DNA of 64,000 nucleotides from NCBI RefSeq assembly GCF_014268495.2, contig NZ_CP077087.1:1119501-1183500 (forward strand), in the 5' to 3' direction. The notes below the pieces were generated by a model. That model saw only the letters and a list, made by a program, of their open reading frames with translations. It did not search any database and was not told the origin of the DNA. The DNA is from Pseudomonas monsensis (GTDB lineage Bacteria > Pseudomonadota > Gammaproteobacteria > Pseudomonadales > Pseudomonadaceae). How positions within the stretch are numbered: the first letter of the stretch is position 1; every line of letters begins with the position of its first letter. Shown piece by piece: positions 47,767 to 55,972 of this stretch. The translations under genes were made by a program, and so were the position numbers.

Positions 47767-48522
47767 ATGCGTCGCCCTATGGTAGCTGGTAACTGGAAGA
47801 TGCACGGTACCCGCGCCAGCGTCGCTGAGCTGATCAACGGCCTTCGTCATCTGGCCTTGCCAAGCGGTGTTGATGTCGCGGTATTCCCGCCTTGCTTGTA
47901 TATCAATCAAGTGATTGATGGCTTGAAAGGCAAGTCGATTTCGGTCGGTGCGCAGAACTCTGCGGTGGAATCCATGCAAGGTGCATTGACGGGTGAGATT
48001 GCTCCCAGTCAGTTGGGGGATGCAGGTTGTTCCCTGGTGCTTGTCGGGCACTCCGAACGCCGCCAGATAATGGGCGAGCGAGACGGGATGCTGAATCGCA
48101 AGTTCGCAGCGGCACAGGCATGTGGCTTGATTCCGGTGTTGTGTATAGGGGAAACCCTTGAACAGCGCGAAGCCGGTAAAACTCTTGAGGTTGTCGGGCG
48201 TCAGCTGGGCAGTATCATCGAGGAGCTGGGTGTAGGTGCCTTTGCCAAGGCAGTCATTGCTTACGAGCCGGTCTGGGCTATTGGTACCGGACTGACTGCA
48301 ACGCCGCAACAGGCGCAGGATGTGCATAAAGCCATTCGCGAGCAGTTGGCGGCAGAGAATTCTGAGGTCGCACGAGGTGTGCGGCTTCTATACGGCGGCA
48401 GCGTGAAGGCGGCCAATGCGGTCGAACTGTTCGGCATGCCGGATATCGATGGGGGGCTCATTGGTGGAGCTTCCCTGAATGCAGATGAGTTCGGTGCGAT
48501 CTGTCGCGCCGCGGGAAACTGA
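47767..48522 (+). CDS. tpiA: Triosephosphate isomerase
   Basis: 251 residues. Active-site lysine in VAGNWKMHG, histidine in LVGHSERRQ, glutamate in AYEPVWAIGTG, and the phosphate loop in LYGGSVKAAN. It interconverts dihydroxyacetone phosphate and glyceraldehyde-3-P. Codon use is somewhat less biased than in neighbouring dnaK. It is 4 bp upstream of secG. Confidence 0.98.
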   Translation: MRRPMVAGNWKMHGTRASVAELINGLRHLALPSGVDVAVFPPCLYINQVIDGLKGKSISVGAQNSAVESMQGALTGEIAPSQLGDAGCSLVLVGHSERRQIMGERDGMLNRKFAAAQACGLIPVLCIGETLEQREAGKTLEVVGRQLGSIIEELGVGAFAKAVIAYEPVWAIGTGLTATPQQAQDVHKAIREQLAAENSEVARGVRLLYGGSVKAANAVELFGMPDIDGGLIGGASLNADEFGAICRAAGN

Positions 48523-48526
48523 AAAA

Positions 48527-48913
48527 ATGCTGGAAACAGTCGTAGTCGTTTTTCATCTGCTGGGTGCATTGGGCGTAGTTGCTCTGGTTTTGCTGCAGCA
48601 GGGTAAAGGTGCGGATGCTGGCGCGTCTTTCGGAGCAGGTGCTTCAAATACTGTGTTCGGAAGCCAAGGTTCCTCTACCTTTCTTAGTAAGTTTACTGCT
48701 ATACTTGCCGCCGGTTTCTTCATAACCAGCTTGGGGTTAGGTTACTTTGCTAAAGAGAAAGCTCATCAGCTGACTCAAGCAGGTCTCCCAGACCCAGCAG
48801 TGTTGGAAGTACCTAAGCAACAACAACCGGCTTCTGATGATGTCCCGGTGCTTCAAGAGCAAAAGTCGGCTACTCCAGCGACTGACGTACCTCCAGCTCA
48901 AGAGCAGAAGTAA
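48527..48913 (+). CDS. secG: Protein translocase subunit SecG
   Basis: 128 residues from the ATG at 48527 (MLETVVVVFHLLGALGVVALVLLQQGKGADAG is the conserved start region; only part is needed for the call). Two membrane helices are followed by a long proline- and glutamine-rich tail (PKQQQPASDDVPVLQEQ). It is the third component of the SecYEG channel. Followed by tRNA-Leu as in E. coli secG-leuU. Confidence 0.94.
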   Translation: MLETVVVVFHLLGALGVVALVLLQQGKGADAGASFGAGASNTVFGSQGSSTFLSKFTAILAAGFFITSLGLGYFAKEKAHQLTQAGLPDPAVLEVPKQQQPASDDVPVLQEQKSATPATDVPPAQEQK

Positions 48914-48935
48914 GAAGGGTTTCAAACGTAGTTTT

Positions 48936-49021
48936 GCCGAGGTGGTGGAATTGGTAGACACGCAACCTTGAGGTGGTTGTGCCCATAGGGTGTAGGGGTT
49001 CGAGTCCCCTTCTCGGTACCA
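48936..49021 (+). tRNA. tRNA-Leu (GAG)
   Basis: 86 nt with encoded CCA. The acceptor GCCGAGG pairs with TCTCGGT (G-T at both ends), the anticodon loop is TTGAGGT, and a long variable arm is present as in class II tRNAs. Matches the position of E. coli leuU between secG and metY. Confidence 0.95.
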
Positions 49022-49033
49022 ATTAGTCAGGAG

Positions 49034-49056
49034 AGCCCGCTGTTGCGGGCTTTCTT
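49034..49056 (+). terminator. Terminator after tRNA-Leu
   Basis: AGCCCGC (49034-49040) pairs with GCGGGCT (49045-49051), followed by TTCTT. Confidence 0.7.
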
Positions 49057-49118
49057 GCAGGTGGAAGGTTACATTGACCCTATAAGGGATCGGTCGTATA
49101 CTTCTGCCCCAGCTTTGT

Positions 49119-49195
<77 letters not shown>

Positions 49196-49203
49196 GTTTA
49201 AGG

Positions 49204-49226
49204 AGCCCCTTTTAAGGGGCTTTTTG
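49204..49226 (+). terminator. Terminator after tRNA-fMet
   Basis: AGCCCCTT pairs with AAGGGGCT, followed by TTTTTG. Confidence 0.88.
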
Positions 49227-49270
49227 TTAGCTGGACACTTTCAACGCCGCTATTCGACGGCGTTTCAAGG

Positions 49271-49294
49271 ATGGGCGTTAAGCCCATTTTTTTA
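49271..49294 (+). terminator. Second terminator-like hairpin before rimP
   Basis: ATGGGC (49271-49276) pairs with GCCCAT (49282-49287), followed by a run of T. It lies about 40 bp before the rimP start and may attenuate read-through into rimP-nusA-infB. Confidence 0.7.
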
Positions 49295-49334
49295 TTTTGC
49301 AAAGCATGCACATATCATGCACTAGGGGGTTCAG

Positions 49335-49793
49335 GTGTCGAGCAAGCTAGAAGAGTTGCAGGCCTTGCTGGCCCCGGTGGTCGTGGCCCTGGGCTATGAA
49401 TGCTGGGGGATCGAGTTTTCGGCTCAGGGTCGTCACTCGATGTTGCGCGTTTATATCGATAAAGAGGGCGGCGTGCTGGTGGACGATTGCGCCATTGTCA
49501 GCCGTCAGATCAGCGGTGTACTGGATGTTGAAGATCCAATCTCCGTTGAATACACCCTCGAAGTTTCCTCGCCTGGCATGGAGCGCCCGCTGTTCACTCT
49601 TGAGCAGTTTGCAAAATTTGCCGGTGAACAAGTGAAGATCAAGCTGCGCTCGCCTTTTGAAGGTCGACGCAACTTTCAGGGCCTTCTGCGCGGTGTAGAA
49701 GAACAGGACGTCGTGGTGCAGGTAGAAGACCATGAGTTCCTGTTGCCGATCGATATGATCGACAAGGCCAACATTATTCCCAGTTTTGACTGA
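49335..49793 (+). CDS. rimP: Ribosome maturation factor RimP
   Basis: 152 residues, GTG start (VSSKLEELQALLAPVV) with AGGGGG about 8 nt upstream. Conserved blocks: GIEFSAQGRHSMLRVYIDKEGG, the D-rich DDCAIVSRQISGVLD, EVSSPGMERPLF, and a C-terminal SH3-like domain. It assists 30S assembly. First gene of rimP-nusA-infB. Confidence 0.95.
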   Translation: MSSKLEELQALLAPVVVALGYECWGIEFSAQGRHSMLRVYIDKEGGVLVDDCAIVSRQISGVLDVEDPISVEYTLEVSSPGMERPLFTLEQFAKFAGEQVKIKLRSPFEGRRNFQGLLRGVEEQDVVVQVEDHEFLLPIDMIDKANIIPSFD

Positions 49794-49840
49794 GACGCGG
49801 ATCCCGCGGATCCAATGGCTTGCGAAAGGCGAGGCGTACG

Positions 49841-51322
49841 ATGAGCAAAGAAGTACTGCTGGTTGTTGAGTCGGTATCCAATGAAAAGGGCGTACCGGCA
49901 AGCGTAATTTTTGAAGCGCTGGAGCTGGCTCTGGCCACTGCTACCAAAAAGCGTTTTGAAGACGAAGTTGACCTGCGTGTGGAAATTAACCGCCACACCG
50001 GTTCTTACGAAACGTTCCGTCGCTGGACGGTCGTCGAAGAGAATGATCTCGATGATCCGGCCATCGAAACCTGGCCAAGCAAGGTTGCGGAAACGCATCC
50101 GGGCGCCAAGGTTGGCGATGTTGTCGAAGAAAAAATCGAATCCATCGAGTTCGGCCGCATTGCTGCACAGACTGCCAAGCAGGTCATCGTGCAGAAAGTG
50201 CGTGAAGCCGAGCGCGCTCAAGTGGTTGACGCCTATCGCGAGCGCCTGGGAGAAATCATCTCCGGCACCGTGAAGAAAGTCACCCGCGACAACGTGATCG
50301 TCGATCTGGGCAACAACGCTGAAGCGTTGCTGGCCCGTGAAGACATCATTTCTCGCGAAACTTTCCGTGTCGGCGTGCGCCTGCGTGCGCTGCTCAAGGA
50401 AATCCGCACTGAGAACCGCGGCCCGCAGTTGATCCTGTCGCGTACCGCGCCGGAAATGCTGATCGAGCTGTTCCGCATCGAAGTGCCGGAAATTGCCGAA
50501 GGCCTGATCGAAGTAATGGCTGCGTCCCGTGATCCGGGTTCGCGCGCCAAGATCGCCGTTCGCTCGAAGGACAAACGCATCGACCCGCAGGGCGCTTGCA
50601 TCGGTATGCGCGGTTCGCGCGTCCAGGCAGTGTCAGGTGAGTTGGGCGGTGAGCGTGTTGATATCGTCCTGTGGGATGACAACCCGGCTCAGTTCGTGAT
50701 CAACGCCATGTCCCCGGCTGAGGTTGCGGCAATTATCGTTGACGAAGATGCCCACGCCATGGACATCGCCGTTGGCGCAGACAATCTGGCTCAGGCCATC
50801 GGTCGTGGTGGTCAGAACGTGCGTCTGGCGAGCCAGTTGACTGGCTGGACCCTGAACGTGATGACCGAATCGGACATCCAGGCTAAGCAGCAAGCAGAAA
50901 CCGGCGACATCCTGCGCAACTTCATCGACGAGCTGGAAGTCGACGAAGAACTGGCTCAGGTGCTGGTTGATGAAGGCTTCACCAGCCTGGAAGAGATTGC
51001 CTACGTACCGTTGGAAGAAATGCTCAACATCGACGGCTTTGACGAAGACATCGTCAACGAGCTTCGCGCTCGTGCCAAGGATCGTTTGTTGACCAAAGCC
51101 ATCGCTACTGAGGAAAAGCTGGCAGACGCCCATCCGGCCGAAGACCTGCTCTCGCTTGAGGGTATGGACAAGGATTTGGCGATGGAACTGGCGGTGCGCG
51201 GCGTAATTACCCGCGAAGACCTGGCCGAGCAGTCTATTGACGACCTGCTCGACATCGACGGCATTGACGATGATCGTGCCGGCAAGTTGATCATGGCCGC
51301 CCGAGCCCACTGGTTCGAGTAA
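49841..51322 (+). CDS. nusA: Transcription termination/antitermination factor NusA
   Basis: 493 residues from the ATG at 49841 (MSKEVLLVVESVSNEKGV), standard length. The order is N-terminal RNA-polymerase-binding domain, S1 (about 135-200), KH1 and KH2 (DPQGACIGMRGSRVQAV, AIGRGGQNVRLASQL), and two acidic C-terminal helix-hairpin repeats (from about 360). It modulates pausing, termination and antitermination. Confidence 0.98.
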   Translation: MSKEVLLVVESVSNEKGVPASVIFEALELALATATKKRFEDEVDLRVEINRHTGSYETFRRWTVVEENDLDDPAIETWPSKVAETHPGAKVGDVVEEKIESIEFGRIAAQTAKQVIVQKVREAERAQVVDAYRERLGEIISGTVKKVTRDNVIVDLGNNAEALLAREDIISRETFRVGVRLRALLKEIRTENRGPQLILSRTAPEMLIELFRIEVPEIAEGLIEVMAASRDPGSRAKIAVRSKDKRIDPQGACIGMRGSRVQAVSGELGGERVDIVLWDDNPAQFVINAMSPAEVAAIIVDEDAHAMDIAVGADNLAQAIGRGGQNVRLASQLTGWTLNVMTESDIQAKQQAETGDILRNFIDELEVDEELAQVLVDEGFTSLEEIAYVPLEEMLNIDGFDEDIVNELRARAKDRLLTKAIATEEKLADAHPAEDLLSLEGMDKDLAMELAVRGVITREDLAEQSIDDLLDIDGIDDDRAGKLIMAARAHWFE

Positions 51323-51349
51323 TTAGGCGCGGCCTGAGGAGAGAAGTGC

Positions 51350-53881
51350 ATGACGCAAGTCACGGTGAAACAACTGGCCGATGAGGTCAAAACACCGGTA
51401 GAGCGCCTGTTGCAGCAGATGCGTGAGGCAGGTCTGCCGCACACCGCCGCCGAAGAAAATGTGACTGACAGTGAGAAGCAGTCCCTGCTGACTCACTTGA
51501 AAAGCAGCCACAAGGCGAAAGTGGAAGAACCACGCAAGATCACGCTGCAGCGTAAAACCACCAGCACCCTGCGTGTGGCTGGTAGCAAAAGCATCAGCGT
51601 AGAAGTTCGCAAGAAGAAAGTTTTCGTACAGCGTAGCCCGGAAGAAATCGAAGCCGAGCGCAAGCGTGAACTGGATGAGCGTCGCGCAGTAGAAAATGCT
51701 GCCCGTCAAAAGGCTGAAGAAGAAGCCAAGCAGCGCGCCGAAGAAGAAGCGCGCCGCCAGCCTGCTGCTGCGCAGACCGCTACCAGCGACGCCGTTGCGG
51801 CGCCGGCTGCAGTTACCGAACCTGTGCGCGAAAGCGCGCCGGTGGTTGCCGCTGCTCCAGCTCCGTCTGCTGAAGTTCGCAACAAGCAGAACGAACAGCG
51901 CCGTCCTGACAAGCCACGTGCCGACGACAACAATCGTCGCAGCGGTGGTGGTGATGGCGAGCGCAAAAACGCTCCGCATCGCGCATCGGTCAAAGAAAAA
52001 GCGCCGGCTCCACGTGTGGCGCCACGCACTACCGACGAAGAAAGCGATGGCTTCCGTCGCGGTGGTCGCGGCAAGGCCAAGCTGAAGAAGCGCAACGCCC
52101 ACGGTTTCCAGAGCCCAACCGGCCCTGTCGTGCGTGATGTGCAGATCGGCGAGACCATCACTGTTGGCGATCTCGCCAATCAGATGTCGGTCAAGGCTGC
52201 TGAAATCATCAAGTTCATGTTCAAGCTAGGTACTCCAGCGACCATCAACCAGGTGCTTGATCAGGAAACTGCTCAACTGGTAGCCGAAGAACTGGGCCAC
52301 AAAGTGACCCTGGTCAGCGACACCGCCCTGGAAGACTCCCTGGCCGAGTCCCTGAAGTTTGAAGGCGAGTCGTTCTCCCGTGCTCCAGTCGTGACCGTAA
52401 TGGGCCACGTTGACCACGGTAAAACTTCCCTGCTCGATTACATCCGTCGTGCCAAGGTAGCTGCTGGCGAAGCCGGTGGTATTACTCAGCACATCGGTGC
52501 GTACCACGTTGAGACTGATCGTGGCATGGTCACTTTCCTCGACACTCCGGGTCACGCGGCGTTTACCGCTATGCGTGCCCGTGGTGCCAAGGCGACCGAC
52601 ATCGTGATCCTGGTGGTTGCGGCGGACGACGGCGTGATGCCGCAAACCATCGAAGCAGTCCAGCATGCTCAGGCTGCCGGCGTGCCTCTGGTGGTTGCAG
52701 TGAACAAGATCGACAAGCCGGGCGCCGATCTCGATCGCATTCGCAGCGAACTGTCGGTTCACGGCGTGACTTCCGAAGACTGGGGTGGCGACACGCCTTT
52801 CGTTCCGGTTTCCGCGAAGATGGGTACTGGTGTGGACGAGCTGCTTGAAGCCGTCCTGCTGCAAGCTGAAGTGCTCGAACTGAAAGCGACTCCATCGGCT
52901 CCTGGCCGTGGTGTTGTGGTTGAATCGCGTCTCGACAAAGGTCGTGGTCCGGTGGCAACCGTTCTGGTTCAAGACGGTACCCTGCGCCAAGGCGACATGG
53001 TCCTGGTCGGTTCGAACTATGGCCGCGTGCGTGCCATGCTCGACGAGAACGGCAAGCCAATCAAGGAAGCCGGTCCTTCCATCCCTGTCGAGATTCTCGG
53101 CCTGGACGGTACCCCGGACGCTGGCGACGAGATGAGCGTGGTGGCTGACGAGAAGAAAGCCCGTGAAGTGGCTCTGTTCCGTCAAGGCAAGTTCCGCGAA
53201 GTCAAACTGGCTCGCGCTCACGCCGGCAAGCTGGAAAACATCTTCGAAAACATGGGTCAGGCCGAGAAGAAGACGCTCAACATCGTCCTCAAATCCGACG
53301 TCCGTGGTTCGCTGGAAGCGTTGAACGGTGCCTTGAATGGCCTGGGCAACGACGAAGTACAAGTGCGCGTAGTGGGTGGCGGTGTCGGTGGTATCACCGA
53401 GTCCGACGCTAACCTGGCACTGGCTTCCAACGCTGTACTGTTCGGCTTCAACGTGCGTGCCGATGCTGGCGCACGGAAGATCGTCGAGCAGGAAGGTCTG
53501 GACATGCGTTACTACAACGTGATCTACGACATCATCGAAGACGTCAAGAAAGCCCTGACCGGTATGCTCGGCAGCGATGTTCGCGAGAACATCCTGGGCG
53601 TGGCCGAAGTGCGCGACGTGTTCCGTTCGCCGAAGTTTGGCGCGATCGCCGGCTGCATGGTGATCGAAGGTGTTGTGCACCGTAACCGTCCGATCCGTGT
53701 ACTGCGTGAAGACATCGTTATCTTCGAAGGCGAGCTGGAATCCCTGCGCCGCTTCAAGGATGACGCTTCCGAAGTACGTGCCGGCATGGAATGCGGTATC
53801 GGCGTGAAGAGCTACAACGACGTCAAAGTCGGCGACAAAATCGAAGTCTTCGAGAAGGTTCAGGTTGCTCGCAGCCTCTAA
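51350..53881 (+). CDS. infB: Translation initiation factor IF-2
   Basis: 843 residues. N-terminal IF2_N domain (VTVKQLADEVKTPVERLL), a long charged KR/AE-rich linker (about 90-240), a second IF2_N, then the GTPase with GHVDHGKTSLLD, DTPGHAAF and NKID, followed by beta-barrel and C-terminal fMet-tRNA-binding domains. It places initiator tRNA, encoded just upstream, on the 30S subunit. Confidence 0.98.
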   Translation: MTQVTVKQLADEVKTPVERLLQQMREAGLPHTAAEENVTDSEKQSLLTHLKSSHKAKVEEPRKITLQRKTTSTLRVAGSKSISVEVRKKKVFVQRSPEEIEAERKRELDERRAVENAARQKAEEEAKQRAEEEARRQPAAAQTATSDAVAAPAAVTEPVRESAPVVAAAPAPSAEVRNKQNEQRRPDKPRADDNNRRSGGGDGERKNAPHRASVKEKAPAPRVAPRTTDEESDGFRRGGRGKAKLKKRNAHGFQSPTGPVVRDVQIGETITVGDLANQMSVKAAEIIKFMFKLGTPATINQVLDQETAQLVAEELGHKVTLVSDTALEDSLAESLKFEGESFSRAPVVTVMGHVDHGKTSLLDYIRRAKVAAGEAGGITQHIGAYHVETDRGMVTFLDTPGHAAFTAMRARGAKATDIVILVVAADDGVMPQTIEAVQHAQAAGVPLVVAVNKIDKPGADLDRIRSELSVHGVTSEDWGGDTPFVPVSAKMGTGVDELLEAVLLQAEVLELKATPSAPGRGVVVESRLDKGRGPVATVLVQDGTLRQGDMVLVGSNYGRVRAMLDENGKPIKEAGPSIPVEILGLDGTPDAGDEMSVVADEKKAREVALFRQGKFREVKLARAHAGKLENIFENMGQAEKKTLNIVLKSDVRGSLEALNGALNGLGNDEVQVRVVGGGVGGITESDANLALASNAVLFGFNVRADAGARKIVEQEGLDMRYYNVIYDIIEDVKKALTGMLGSDVRENILGVAEVRDVFRSPKFGAIAGCMVIEGVVHRNRPIRVLREDIVIFEGELESLRRFKDDASEVRAGMECGIGVKSYNDVKVGDKIEVFEKVQVARSL

Positions 53882-53950
53882 CTCGCGCACTTCAAGGGCC
53901 ACGCCGAGCCGCTGCATGCAGATGCGCGCCACGGCGTCAGGACTCTAAAC

Positions 53951-53990
53951 GCAACGCCCGGTCTGGCATTTGTCAGGCCGGGCGTTTGCC
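53951..53990 (+). terminator. Hairpin between infB and rbfA
   Basis: AACGCCCGG (53953-53961) pairs with CCGGGCGTT (53978-53986). Only three T follow, so partial termination or RNA protection is more likely than a full stop. Confidence 0.6.
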
Positions 53991-54041
53991 GCTTTCAGAC
54001 CTTGCGGGTTTCACCGTGGGGCAGTAACAGGTAACAAAATC

Positions 54042-54443
54042 ATGGCAAAAGAATACAGCCGTACCCAACGTATCGGCGATCAGATGCAGCGCGAGCTGGC
54101 CCAACTGATCCGTCGCGAAGTCAAAGATCCGCGCGTCGGCCTGGTCACCATTACCGCTGTGGAAGTCAGCCGTGACGTCGGTCACGCGAAGATTTTCATC
54201 ACCGTGATGGGTCAGGACAACGCCGAAGATATCGCGCAAAGCATCAAGGTGCTCAATGCCGCCGCAGGTTTCCTGCGCATGCAACTGGCCCGTGAAATGA
54301 AGCTGCGCAGTGTGCCGCAATTGCACTTCCACTACGACGAATCCGTTGTCCGTGGTGCGCACCTGTCGGCCCTGATCGAGCGCGCCGTGGCTGAAGACAA
54401 TCAGCACGTCACCGCGCCTGCACCTGAAGACGCCAAGGAGTAA
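54042..54443 (+). CDS. rbfA: Ribosome-binding factor A
   Basis: 133 residues from the ATG at 54042 (MAKEYSRTQRIGDQMQREL). KH-like fold with REVKDPRVGLVTITAVEVSRD and LRSVPQLHFHYDESVVRG. It matures the 5' end of 16S rRNA in late 30S assembly and is linked to cold adaptation in E. coli. truB starts 4 bp later. Confidence 0.97.
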   Translation: MAKEYSRTQRIGDQMQRELAQLIRREVKDPRVGLVTITAVEVSRDVGHAKIFITVMGQDNAEDIAQSIKVLNAAAGFLRMQLAREMKLRSVPQLHFHYDESVVRGAHLSALIERAVAEDNQHVTAPAPEDAKE

Positions 54444-54447
54444 TTCG

Positions 54448-55365
54448 GTGGCTCAGGTCAAACGTATCCGTCGTAACGTCAGCGGTATCATCCTGCTCGA
54501 CAAGCCGTTGGGGTTCACCTCCAACGCCGCGTTGCAGAAGGTTCGCTGGCTGCTCAACGCCGAGAAGGCCGGTCACACCGGCAGCCTCGACCCGCTGGCC
54601 ACTGGCGTGTTGCCGCTGTGTTTCGGTGAGGCCACCAAGTTCTCGCAGTACCTGCTCGATTCCGACAAGGGTTATGAAACCCTGGCGCAACTGGGCAAGA
54701 CCACCACCACGGCAGACGCCGAGGGTGAGGTTTTGCAGGAGCGTCCGGTGACCGTTGGTCGCGCCGACGTCGAAGCGGTCCTGCCGAAATTTCGCGGTCA
54801 AATCAGTCAGATACCGCCGATGTACTCGGCACTCAAGCGTGATGGCCAGCCGCTGTACAAGCTGGCCCGTGCAGGCGAAGTAGTGGAGCGCGAACCGCGT
54901 TCTGTTACTATTGCGCGCTTGGAATTACTGGCCTTCGAAGGCGATACTGCGCGTCTTGCAGTGGATTGCAGCAAAGGCACCTATATTCGTACCCTGGTGG
55001 AGGATATCGGTGAGCAACTCGGTTGTGGTGCGTACGTCGCAGAATTGCGCCGTACCCAGGCCGGGCCTTTCACTTTGGCGCAAACCGTTACCCTCGAAGA
55101 GCTCGAAGCGGTACATGCCGAAGGCGGCAACGAAGCGGTCGATCGCTTCCTGATGCCATCGGACAGCGGCCTGCAGGATTGGCCGTTGCTGCACTTTTCG
55201 GAAGCGAGCGCGTTCTACTGGCTCAACGGCCAGCCGGTACGTGCCCCGGATGCTCCGAAGTTCGGCATGGTGCGGGTACAGGATCACAATGGTCGCTTCA
55301 TCGGTATCGGTGAAGTGAGCGAAGACGGGCGCATCGCGCCACGTCGTTTGATTCGGTCAGAATGA
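54448..55365 (+). CDS. truB: tRNA pseudouridine-55 synthase
   Basis: 305 residues, GTG start with AAGGAG 7 nt upstream. Catalytic aspartate in GHTGSLDPLATGVLPL, plus DKPLGFTSN, SQIPPMYSALKRDGQPLYKLAR and CSKGTYIRTL. A C-terminal PUA-like domain ends the protein. It makes the universal T-loop pseudouridine. Confidence 0.97.
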   Translation: MAQVKRIRRNVSGIILLDKPLGFTSNAALQKVRWLLNAEKAGHTGSLDPLATGVLPLCFGEATKFSQYLLDSDKGYETLAQLGKTTTTADAEGEVLQERPVTVGRADVEAVLPKFRGQISQIPPMYSALKRDGQPLYKLARAGEVVEREPRSVTIARLELLAFEGDTARLAVDCSKGTYIRTLVEDIGEQLGCGAYVAELRRTQAGPFTLAQTVTLEELEAVHAEGGNEAVDRFLMPSDSGLQDWPLLHFSEASAFYWLNGQPVRAPDAPKFGMVRVQDHNGRFIGIGEVSEDGRIAPRRLIRSE

Positions 55366-55508
55366 CCGGAAACCGGTGCGTATTACAGCGTGCCGGCGAG
55401 TGTGGCTGTTAACAGGCACGGTCACTACTCATTTATAGATACAGGGATTTGTCCCTGGCCTGTTGAAGCTGTTTCTCTGAAACAGTTTCCTGATAAAAGG
55501 ATTGCCTC

Positions 55509-55778
55509 ATGGCTCTCGACGTTCAAGAAAAAGCTCAAATCGTTGCTGACTACCAGCAAGCTGTTGGTGACACTGGTTCGCCAGAAGTGCAAGTTGCACT
55601 GCTGACCGCCAACATCAACAAACTGCAAGGTCACTTCAAGGCCAACGGTAAAGATCACCACTCCCGTCGTGGTCTGATCCGCATGGTAAACCAGCGTCGC
55701 AAGCTGCTGGACTACCTGAAAGGCAAGGACGTGAGCCGTTACAGCGCTCTGATCGCTCGCCTGGGTCTGCGTCGCTAA
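55509..55778 (+). CDS. rpsO: 30S ribosomal protein S15
   Basis: 89 residues, standard length. GDTGSPEVQVALLTANI and HHSRRGLIRMVNQRRKLLDYL are invariant S15 blocks. It binds 16S rRNA early in platform assembly. The 143-bp upstream region and AAAGGATTGCC ribosome site support strong expression; in E. coli S15 represses its own translation. Confidence 0.98.
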   Translation: MALDVQEKAQIVADYQQAVGDTGSPEVQVALLTANINKLQGHFKANGKDHHSRRGLIRMVNQRRKLLDYLKGKDVSRYSALIARLGLRR

Positions 55779-55972
55779 TCAGCGATTGCGCTATGAGGTT
55801 GGTGGTCTGTGGGACGTCGGCGGTTTACCGCTGGCGCCTTGCAGGCTCCCAGCCTCAAGTTTTATCTGGATACACGTTTTACCCCGGACAAGCGTTGGGC
55901 CGATTCCCGACATTGCCCAAGAATTTCGCAAGAAACCAGTTCCCCCAAGAGCCACAAAGAAGGTAGGACACC